Below are positions 1-5,487 of a stretch of DNA of 5,625 nucleotides, one piece after another. The translations under genes and the position numbers were made by a program. The notes under the pieces are model-generated. The model was not told where the DNA came from. It saw only the letters and a program-made list of their open reading frames with translations, and did not search any database. The stretch is from an uncultured Desulfobulbaceae bacterium. GTDB lineage: Bacteria > Desulfobacterota > Desulfobulbia > Desulfobulbales > BM004. The stretch covers positions 1-5,625 of the forward strand of contig CAMYJP010000191.1 in the NCBI GenBank assembly GCA_947258675.1. The letters run 5' to 3'. Numbering within the stretch: position 1 is the stretch's first letter; each line of letters opens with the position of its first letter.

Positions 1-15
1 TTCAAGATATTATCC

Positions 16-44
16 TTGACAATGAAGACATCATGCGATACATT
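16..44 (+). promoter_or_regulatory. Probable sigma-70-type promoter of the toxin-antitoxin operon
   Basis: A perfect -35 box TTGACA (16-21) is followed after exactly 17 bp by TACATT (39-44), a 4/6 match to the -10 consensus. Transcription would begin around position 51, about 25 nt before the antitoxin start. The -10 lies inside the first copy of a direct repeat, as expected of a promoter that the antitoxin shuts off. The caveat is that an open frame also crosses this stretch (3-86), so it could instead be the 3' end of an upstream gene. Confidence 0.55.
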
Positions 45-62
45 ACAGAAAAGTGCGATACA
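34..62 (+). promoter_or_regulatory. Direct-repeat operator candidate, TGCGATACA x2
   Basis: TGCGATACA occurs at 34-42 and again at 54-62. The two copies start exactly 20 bp apart, about two helical turns, so both would face the same side of the DNA. The first copy covers the predicted -10 box and the second ends just before the Shine-Dalgarno sequence. Ribbon-helix-helix antitoxins typically bind short repeats in their own promoter, so this is the most likely autoregulatory operator. Binding is inferred; the repeat itself is seen directly. Confidence 0.5.
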
Positions 63-75
63 ATAAGGAGGTGTC

Positions 76-315
76 ATGCCCATTAGTTTGCGAATTCCAC
101 CACAGAAAGAAAAAATAATAAAAAAGATTGCCAAAAAGACTGGAAAGACCAAAACGGCTCTCATTCTCGAGGCGGTTGACGAAAAGCTTGGATTGCGCAA
201 AAACCGGAAACAACTCATTCGGGAGCTGTCTGGTTGGCTTTCTCGTAAGGATGCCGCAGAGTTGAGGGATTCACTTCAAGTATTTAACAAGATCCATGAA
301 GGTGATTGGGAATGA
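76..315 (+). CDS. Ribbon-helix-helix antitoxin of a type II toxin-antitoxin pair
   Basis: Encodes a 79-residue protein that should neutralise the PIN toxin encoded next to it and repress their shared promoter. The N-terminus has the layout of an RHH (CopG/Arc-like) DNA-binding domain: a short beta strand (ISLRIP, residues 3-8), a lysine-rich helix (about 9-23) and a second helix (about 25-40, KTKTALILEAVDEKLG). The C-terminal part, with LSGWLSRKDAAEL and ending HEGDWE, is the kind of acidic, aromatic tail that wraps the toxin active site. The ATG start is supported by a strong AAGGAGGTG ribosome-binding site (65-73). The stop codon overlaps the toxin start (ATGA, 312-315), implying translational coupling. 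By definition the partner of a VapC is a VapB, but VapB proteins come from several unrelated folds, so no symbol is given. Confidence 0.85.
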   Translation: MPISLRIPPQKEKIIKKIAKKTGKTKTALILEAVDEKLGLRKNRKQLIRELSGWLSRKDAAELRDSLQVFNKIHEGDWE

Positions 316-704
316 AACTCGTCCTGGACACCAATATCTATTGTGATTATGCGGAAGGCACTCCCGAGGTTGTCGATATTATGGTGGAATCAGGGGAGGA
401 GCTTTTTCTCCCAGCCCCTGTTGTCGGTGAATTAAATTATGGGTTCATGAAGGGAAGCAGACAGAAATATAATGAACAAAAATTTCGAGAAATAACGGAA
501 AAATTAGAAATTTCCATAGTAGATATTAACAAAGATGTGGCCAGAAAATATGCAATTATCTATCTTTCTCTTGTGAAGCAGGGACGTAAAATCCCTATTA
601 ATGATGTGTGGATTGCTGCTTGCTGCATGGAAGTGGGAGGAACCCTGCTGACGAGAGATAATCATTTTAGAAATGTCACACAGATTGACAATATTATCAT
701 TTAA
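312..704 (+). CDS. vapC: PIN-domain ribonuclease toxin, VapC family
   Basis: Encodes a 130-residue PIN-domain protein, the usual size for VapC toxins, which are Mg2+/Mn2+-dependent RNases that cut tRNA or rRNA and stop translation when the antitoxin is lost. The acidic active-site residues are present: D6 in LVLDTNIY, E40 in VVGELNYG, D98 in INDVWIAA and D116 in LLTRDNHF. The toxin therefore looks catalytically intact rather than decayed. The ATG at 312 was chosen because the protein then begins MKLVLDTN, the standard start for the family, and because it overlaps the antitoxin stop. A TTG two codons upstream (306) is open but unnecessary. The RNA target cannot be predicted from the sequence. 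The pair is an accessory module unrelated to the convergent genes on its right. Confidence 0.92.
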   Translation: MKLVLDTNIYCDYAEGTPEVVDIMVESGEELFLPAPVVGELNYGFMKGSRQKYNEQKFREITEKLEISIVDINKDVARKYAIIYLSLVKQGRKIPINDVWIAACCMEVGGTLLTRDNHFRNVTQIDNIII

Positions 705-726
705 GATAAATCATATCCTTTTGATA

Positions 727-750
727 TAATAGAAACTATTACTATTTTTT
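727..750 (+). terminator. Weak candidate terminator after the toxin gene
   Basis: A 6-bp stem TAATAG/CTATTA (727-732 and 736-741) with an AAA loop is followed by CTA and six T residues (745-750). It sits 22 nt after the toxin stop codon in the convergent gap. The stem has only one G-C pair, so its strength is doubtful. The rest of the gap (751-828) holds no convincing gene or stable hairpin. Confidence 0.3.
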
Positions 751-828
751 GATGGCTTATAAGTTTCGTTTCTAGTGAATGAAAAACATCAGGCAACTAA
801 TGGTAGTGTCAATGAAACACTTCTAACA

Positions 829-964
829 TTACTGTTGTTTATTTGCCTGGGCTTCAGCTCGCAGAAAGAGGGCGGTAGGATTTCCCGGGTCAATTTGAAG
901 AGCTTGTTCGGCCAGTTGTATGGCTGCCCAGGGAAATCGCCTTTGATATGGCACTATGATTTTC
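829..964 (-). pseudogene. Out-of-frame 3' end of the ATPase gene (TPR tail after a frameshift)
   Basis: In the frame that ends with TAA at 831-829, the translation reads AAIQLAEQALQIDPGNP followed by TALFLRAEAQANKQQ. This is an unmistakable TPR second helix with the diagnostic A-L-x-x-D-P-x-N turn, then a helix ending in a natural-looking C-terminus. The frame is offset from that of the large ATPase gene, whose own frame at this point reads SLGSHTTGRTSSSN, which fits no TPR. The two can be joined by removing one base (or adding two) somewhere between about 905 and 964. Runs at TTTT (960-963) and in the GGGAAATC stretch (930-937) are possible sites. The true gene end is therefore probably 829. 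Whether this is a real mutation, a sequencing error or a +1 recoding event cannot be decided here. Confidence 0.7.
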
Positions 965-3613
965 ACAGCCGACAGAAAGTTGTAATTCGCATGCCTTTTT
1001 GTAATCTTCCCTGGCTGCTTCAAAATCTCCCTTCCTGTGATAGGCAAGTCCCCTGTTATTATAGGCCATTGGATTTTCAGGTGCTCTGGCCAATGCTGCA
1101 TTGCCATCCTCGATTGCTTGATTGTATAATCCCATTTCACTATAAGCCCAGGCACGGTTGACGTACGGTTTGACCAAAGTCGGATCAAGAGCAATTGCTT
1201 TTGTAGCGGCATCAACTGCAACACTGTATCTGCCGCTTGTCAGGCTGTCATAACTTTTCTGGATCCAGTAGGATGGGCTCTGGAACTGTGGATCTAGGTC
1301 AGCAATCTTGGTTTTATCCGGTTGCAAGTCTGGTTCTGCAGTAACGGCTTCAGGTTGTAATGGCTCCAGTTTGGAAGAATCTAGGGAGGATTCGTCACCT
1401 ACCTTAGTGTAGATATTCGTTTCATTTTGCACCGGTGTTTCTGGCAGTCGTGTGTCAATGGGTTCAACTTGTGGTTCTGGAGGGCTATCAATATAAATAT
1501 TCCCTCCGGTAGTAGTGCTCTCAACGTTTTTCTCTTTAATTTCATCGGCAGTTGTTGACAGGGCTGGTACTTCAAAAGAGCTTTCATTAATAGTTTTTTC
1601 AGCCGCCTCAGGTGATGCCTCTTCCATGAATAATGTTTCATAAACCCAACCCAGCCGGTCATCGTCAAGTTTCACAAAGTGCCAGTCAAACTTGCTATTC
1701 AGCACTGACACCTTATCGCCTTTTTGTACAGTCCCTATCACGGCCGCTTCCGAAGATGGTCCATCACGGAGATTTCCAAAAGAAACCTGTACAGTTTTGA
1801 ATTGCGAAGGAACCGATTTCTTTGCAATTGCCTCTTCAGAAACCGTTTCAGGTTGATCTATCACTTTCTGTTGCAGTATCTCAATCTTTTTTTGCAGTAT
1901 TTCCTGTTGTTCTGAAGCAGTGGGTTGGCCAAGACTTTCTTCTTTTATTTGAGAAGTTATTTCAGGTAGATCGGTGACAGGTCCGACAGATGAAGGAGAA
2001 TCTGCACTTTCTTCGAACAAAGATTCATAAATCCAGCCCACCCTTTCATCATCAAATTTTACATAAAACCAGTCAAATTTGTTATTCAATACTGCGGCTT
2101 TTTCTCCTTTTTGTACGGTCCCTATTACTTCAGCATCCATAGATGGTCCGCTCCGCAGATTTCCAAATGGAACCTGGATGGTCCTTATCCCGTTGATTTG
2201 TGTCAGGTCTTCAGCAATACTTTCAACCATGCTGACAGCTTTTGATTCCTCTATTTTAATTTTTTCTGGCAGGATTTCTGTCGTGATTGCGATCGGAGGG
2301 GGGACGGATGGTTCTTCTACCACGGTTGCAAGAGGTTCGGGGTCTTTTTCCTTTGGTGTATCCATTGTTAGGACAGGCTCTGAAACATCAGTGGTTGGTA
2401 TTTCCTCCTGTACCACTTGTTCAATCGTTTCCACATCAGTGTCTTGAGGTGTCTGTTCGGTTCGCAAAGATCGTAACATTTCTCCTGTTTCAGGGAAAAA
2501 ATAACTTACGCCGGCAGCAATAAAAACCAGGATACCTATAAGCAATATGACATAGCTTGGTGTTAAAAAAGAAGATTTTTTTCTGCGGCGTTTACCTCTT
2601 GGGGCCAAGGTGTACTCTTCCATTTCTTCAATATGGATCGGCACTTCTTTATATTGATTGTTGGCCTGTGATTCTTCCTTGGCCAAACCTTCATTTTCCG
2701 GTTGTAAAAGCTGGGTCTCCTCTATGGGTTGAAGAACTTGGGTCATTTCCTCCGAAGGCTGTAATTTTTCTTTTTGTAATTCAGGTACTGGAAGAGGTTG
2801 TTGTCCATTTTGTGATGAGAGCAGCGTATTTATACAGTCCTTAATTATCTTTTTGGATATATGAGGCTCTTCTGCGACAAAACCGTCTAACAAGGCAAGA
2901 TCGCAGACAATATTGATCAGGTTTGGTGAGCCACCCGAAAAGGAATGGATTTCACTCACAGCATCTTGACTGAACAGAGCTTGATCAGTACCTGCAAGTT
3001 TTAAATGGTGTTGGATATAGAGGGCAGTTTCCGCTTTGGTCAAAACGTCTATATTATGGCTGAGCGAAATTTGGCCACGAATCCCACTAGTGTCCGATTG
3101 CAAGAGACCGGTACTATATTCATTCTGCTCTACCAGAAGAATGATAAGATTTTTTTGCCCCTGCACCTCAAGGTCGGATAGGAAAAGAATTTCTTTTAAA
3201 AGCGTCTGATTTAATTCATGAGCTTTTTCGATTACAAGAAGTACTTTTTTACCTTCAGCTGCTTTTATCGTGAGAAACTGACTGAAAAACGCTAGAAAAT
3301 CTTTTCTGCTGGTAATATCACGGTCATTTTCGAATGCGGTTGCTATATCTTTCTGGAATTTGAGCAGATCAACACTTGGTTCTTCGACAACTCCAGCAAT
3401 GATTGCATCTCCAAGGCTGGAGATGAGCAACTTTGTAAATGCTGATTTTCCGGATCCGATATCTCCGGTTAAGAGCAATAGCCCCTCATCTTTAGCAATG
3501 ATATTTTTAAAGTTAACCAAGGCCTTCCTGGTCATATCACTGAACCAGACATGCTTTGGATCAATAATTTCTTGAAAAGGCTCTGACTTTAATTTATAAA
3601 AGGATAGATACAT
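890..3613 (-). CDS. ExeA/GspA-like AAA ATPase, single-pass membrane protein with twin SH3 domains and TPRs
   Basis: Encodes 907 residues as read. Residues 1-265 are an ExeA/GspA-type AAA ATPase: the family-typical start MYLSFYKLKSEPF, Walker A GDIGSGKS (50-57), a Walker B region KVLLVIEKAHEL (123-134) and a lid ending in SGGSPNLINIVCDLAL. A Q/P/E-rich linker with repeated LQP motifs (284-308) leads to KRRRKK (341-346) and one TM helix (about 353-373). This places the ATPase in the cytoplasm and the rest in the periplasm. Two bacterial SH3 domains follow (478-535 and 607-664), separated by a short EILQKKIEILQQK coiled coil, then TPRs from about 780. ExeA-type ATPases help assemble envelope machines such as the type II secretin, using a peptidoglycan-binding periplasmic domain; here SH3 and TPR domains would replace it. 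The ATG at 3613 was chosen because it gives the family N-terminus and has GAGGG 5 nt upstream; a TTG at 3631 is open but poorer. The 3' end is probably frameshifted. The exact cellular role is unknown. Confidence 0.88.
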   Translation of the reverse strand: MYLSFYKLKSEPFQEIIDPKHVWFSDMTRKALVNFKNIIAKDEGLLLLTGDIGSGKSAFTKLLISSLGDAIIAGVVEEPSVDLLKFQKDIATAFENDRDITSRKDFLAFFSQFLTIKAAEGKKVLLVIEKAHELNQTLLKEILFLSDLEVQGQKNLIILLVEQNEYSTGLLQSDTSGIRGQISLSHNIDVLTKAETALYIQHHLKLAGTDQALFSQDAVSEIHSFSGGSPNLINIVCDLALLDGFVAEEPHISKKIIKDCINTLLSSQNGQQPLPVPELQKEKLQPSEEMTQVLQPIEETQLLQPENEGLAKEESQANNQYKEVPIHIEEMEEYTLAPRGKRRRKKSSFLTPSYVILLIGILVFIAAGVSYFFPETGEMLRSLRTEQTPQDTDVETIEQVVQEEIPTTDVSEPVLTMDTPKEKDPEPLATVVEEPSVPPPIAITTEILPEKIKIEESKAVSMVESIAEDLTQINGIRTIQVPFGNLRSGPSMDAEVIGTVQKGEKAAVLNNKFDWFYVKFDDERVGWIYESLFEESADSPSSVGPVTDLPEITSQIKEESLGQPTASEQQEILQKKIEILQQKVIDQPETVSEEAIAKKSVPSQFKTVQVSFGNLRDGPSSEAAVIGTVQKGDKVSVLNSKFDWHFVKLDDDRLGWVYETLFMEEASPEAAEKTINESSFEVPALSTTADEIKEKNVESTTTGGNIYIDSPPEPQVEPIDTRLPETPVQNETNIYTKVGDESSLDSSKLEPLQPEAVTAEPDLQPDKTKIADLDPQFQSPSYWIQKSYDSLTSGRYSVAVDAATKAIALDPTLVKPYVNRAWAYSEMGLYNQAIEDGNAALARAPENPMAYNNRGLAYHRKGDFEAAREDYKKACELQLSVGCENHSAISKAISLGSHTTGRTSSSN
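1622..1795 (-). repeat. SH3-encoding repeat, copy 2
   Basis: This encodes residues 607-664 of the ATPase protein (TVQVSFGNLRDGPS to GWVYETLFME). It matches the other copy without gaps at 40 of 58 residues. DNA is also conserved: CCTTTTTGTAC (1719-1729) recurs exactly 387 bp to the right, within longer shared stretches. The core NLRxGPS, VIGTVQKG, KFDW and GWxYExLF is typical of bacterial SH3_3 domains, which often bind cell-wall peptides. Confidence 0.85.
2009..2182 (-). repeat. SH3-encoding repeat, copy 1
   Basis: This encodes residues 478-535 of the ATPase protein (TIQVPFGNLRSGPS to GWIYESLFEE). It is the partner of the copy at 1622-1795, about 69% identical at the protein level. The duplication keeps exact register (129 codons apart), so it arose as a domain-plus-linker duplication. 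The linkers between and around the copies have diverged far more than the domains. Confidence 0.85.
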
Positions 3614-3666
3614 GGCTACCCTCAGTCCCAAAGTTAAGGAAGTTGATGCTTGACCGCAATGTAAAC

Positions 3667-3762
3667 ATTATATTATCTGTTTGATATTATTATATTAAAC
3701 GCTCTCGATACGCCAGAGAACAAATTCTTTCTTATCTAAAGAAACCTGGTATTATATTAAAC
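3667..3762 (-). promoter_or_regulatory. AT-rich upstream region with three TAATATAAT elements
   Basis: On the minus strand TAATATAAT, which contains a perfect -10 hexamer TATAAT, occurs three times, at plus-strand positions 3667-3675, 3689-3697 and 3751-3759. The last two lie in longer 13-bp identical repeats (GTTTAATATAATA read on the minus strand, 3688-3700 and 3750-3762). The copies at 3667 and 3689 are 22 bp apart. All lie between birA and the ATPase start, so one or more probably serves as its promoter. No good -35 box is seen; TTGCAT (3780-3775) at an 18-bp spacing is only a 3/6 match. The repeats could alternatively be activator or repressor sites. Confidence 0.45.
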
Positions 3763-3821
3763 CCTGACACAATGATGCAACCTTTTACAGTCAATGGCAT
3801 TCTACTAAAGTACTGGACCGA

Positions 3822-4781
3822 TTAATCCAAATACAGTATTTCCACGCTGTTTTCTAAAGTTCTGTTGACCTTTGGCAGCTGAAGTAGCAACGCCCCTGAA
3901 ACATTCACTCCTAAAATTATTGCCTCATATAAAGGGTTTTTCTGGACATCATACCCAAAAAGAATTTTGCGTCCCACCATGTCACTGAGTTGTTGCCATC
4001 TAGTAAGCAGCAGGTGTTCGTTACTGTTTTCAGGAGCGACACAGAAATCATTTATTTTATTTTCAGTAAAGTCTTGATTTTTTAGGAAATGTTCTTCTTC
4101 ATAAAAGAGTAGACCGATGTTCCAGGCCAGCTTTGTCAGCAGCCTTACAGCTACCTGTTTAATATCAACATCATCGCCAAGAACATCCTTCATCGATGAA
4201 GCCGAATGTGCTATTTCAGCAGGAAAGTTATTATTATTAACATTAATTCCAATACCGATCAAAATATATTCTTCTTTATATATCGGACTGATTTCCGTTT
4301 CTGTGAGGATGCCGACGATTTTTTTTCCTCCAACCTGAACATCATTAACCCATTTTATTTGAGCAGGCACCCTGAAGTGCCGAAGTGTTTCACAGCACGC
4401 TGTTCCCGCTGCCAGAGGATATAAGGCGCTTTTTGCAGGTAATAAAGTGTTAACCAGGACAAGAGTTAACCAAAGGCCACCGACTGGCGCATGCCAGTCT
4501 CTATGAAACCTTCCTTTGCCTCCGGAAAGAGTTTCAGCAAGTATAACCGTTCCGCTGGCCATCGCCTCGCCTTTTTGTTCAGCATTACGTAAGATCTCAC
4601 GAGCCCGATCCATCCCGCGTTCAAGATATGTGTGCTCCTCTATTACACCACCAACAATATAACCGTAGCGGAATATTGACTCAACAGTGTCCGATTTCAG
4701 CCATTTTTTTCGCAGTGGTATTTCTTCTCGATGAATAATTTGTTGAATATATTTGGAAGAAAGTTTTTTAGAGAGGGGCAT
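3822..4781 (-). CDS. birA: Biotin--[carboxyl-carrier protein] ligase (BirA type, no HTH)
   Basis: Encodes 319 residues. The enzyme makes biotinyl-5'-AMP from biotin and ATP and transfers biotin to a lysine on a carrier domain. Family motifs appear in order: AETLSGGKGRFHRDWHAP (82-99), the adenylate-binding glycine-rich loop written GKGRxHRxW instead of GRGRxGRxW; KWVNDV (143-148) for the usual KWPND; KKIVGILTE (153-161), with K154 matching the conserved active-site lysine; IGIGINVN (175-182); and a C-terminal BPL_C domain (about 268-319). There is no winged-helix domain. Residues 1-45 are an unrecognised extension, and the usual STNd motif before the catalytic core is absent, with HTYLERGMDRAREIL in its place. 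It is therefore probably a ligase without repressor function. The gene lies 45 nt after a BCCP-like carrier gene, its likely substrate. No clear Shine-Dalgarno precedes the ATG, but an in-frame stop four codons upstream excludes a longer start. Confidence 0.9.
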   Translation of the reverse strand: MPLSKKLSSKYIQQIIHREEIPLRKKWLKSDTVESIFRYGYIVGGVIEEHTYLERGMDRAREILRNAEQKGEAMASGTVILAETLSGGKGRFHRDWHAPVGGLWLTLVLVNTLLPAKSALYPLAAGTACCETLRHFRVPAQIKWVNDVQVGGKKIVGILTETEISPIYKEEYILIGIGINVNNNNFPAEIAHSASSMKDVLGDDVDIKQVAVRLLTKLAWNIGLLFYEEEHFLKNQDFTENKINDFCVAPENSNEHLLLTRWQQLSDMVGRKILFGYDVQKNPLYEAIILGVNVSGALLLQLPKVNRTLENSVEILYLD

Positions 4782-4826
4782 AGTATAGCGCTAACAAGGA
4801 TAGCAAAGAAAAATTATTGTACTTCG

Positions 4827-5474
4827 CTACTCCCATTCCGCCTTGACGTGAGTGATGATTTTTTGAATGAGTGGAAGTTGATCAGGTGGACAGATTCCTA
4901 TCAGGGGCTCGCCATGCTCCACATTAACGCCAGGCTTAAAATATATGGAATGAATGATGCCGGGTTCACCCGTATAATATACTGGAGTGTCGCGCTTCAT
5001 CAATGACATCGTCAGGACCTCGTCCCCCGGCTCTATTGTAACCCCCCGTTCGCCAGATTTTTCCATCCTTGCCTGAATATCCAGAGCAAAGAAATATTTT
5101 GCTTTTTCTGGAGCTTTGAACAGATAAAGGACCCTTTGCAGTATTCCTTCGATTATTTCTCTTTTTTTCAGTGGGTGACGAATTGTTATTAGTTTTTCTC
5201 CCGCTTCCACAAATTGACCTTCTAAATCAGAGCGGACAGCCGAGATAATGCCATTGGTTCTGCAGTGAATATTTTTAGGATTCCTTTCCCTCGTAATTGA
5301 AAAGAGCAATGAACCACTTATGTGGTTCCATTGGCCGCTGGGACCCTCAACTTCTGTGCCCTCTTTCACAGCATAGCGTACCTTGCCGGTATGTGGAGTG
5401 TAAACTTCAACATAATCATATGGATCCGAACGATATTTACTCAAGATTGCATCAAAGTCTATTTCGTTATGCAT
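4827..5474 (-). CDS. BCCP-like biotinyl/lipoyl-domain protein with tandem carrier modules
   Basis: Encodes 215 residues. Residues 150-194 (GDEVLTMSLMKRDTPV, then GIIHSIYFKPGVNVEHGEPLIGI) align without gaps with the biotinyl domain of E. coli acetyl-CoA carboxylase BCCP as I recall that sequence. K160 falls on the biotinylated lysine, and the conserved spacing of about 34 residues to the last strand is kept. The flanking motif is M-K-R instead of the usual M-K-M. Residues 54-98 form a similar barrel, sharing the pattern G-x-x-V-E-x-G-E-x-L-x-x-I, but have E63/R64 where the lysine would be, so this module is probably structural. About 50 residues, including a possible helical linker, separate the two. 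The biotin ligase gene follows directly, supporting a biotinylated carrier for a carboxylase or decarboxylase. A non-modified barrel-sandwich scaffold is the main alternative. The ATG is preceded by AAAGG 4 nt upstream, and the gene starts 13 nt after the stop of the gene before it. Confidence 0.72.
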   Translation of the reverse strand: MHNEIDFDAILSKYRSDPYDYVEVYTPHTGKVRYAVKEGTEVEGPSGQWNHISGSLLFSITRERNPKNIHCRTNGIISAVRSDLEGQFVEAGEKLITIRHPLKKREIIEGILQRVLYLFKAPEKAKYFFALDIQARMEKSGERGVTIEPGDEVLTMSLMKRDTPVYYTGEPGIIHSIYFKPGVNVEHGEPLIGICPPDQLPLIQKIITHVKAEWE

Positions 5475-5487
5475 GCAGCCTTTAACC

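Noticed and set aside
3..86. Open plus-strand frame from the window edge (DIILDNEDIMRYITEKCD...) ending TAG at 84-86, a possible 3' end of an upstream gene overlapping the antitoxin start.
   Set aside because: Only 27 codons, and it coincides with a good promoter and phased repeats. It cannot be confirmed without sequence to the left, so it was not listed as a gene.
713..727. ATATC-CTTTT-GATAT inverted repeat just after the toxin gene.
   Set aside because: Five mostly A-T pairs with no adjacent T-run; too weak to call a terminator.
795..825. AGTGT/ACACT inverted repeat that might terminate the minus-strand ATPase transcript.
   Set aside because: Only five base pairs and no T-run downstream on the minus strand.
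775..1161. Plus-strand open frame of 128 codons.
   Set aside because: It lies mostly antisense to the TPR-coding end of the ATPase gene, has no ribosome-binding site and gives a protein rich in C, H, P and W with no recognisable domain.
1399..1668. Minus-strand open frame of 89 codons, considered as a second frameshifted segment of the ATPase gene.
   Set aside because: The main frame stays coherent here (end of SH3 copy 2 and acidic linker), while this frame has no domain pattern.
2079..2447. Plus-strand open frame of 122 codons rich in Ser/Thr/Val.
   Set aside because: It is the antisense shadow of the Glu/Pro-rich linker of the ATPase gene; no start signal and no domain.
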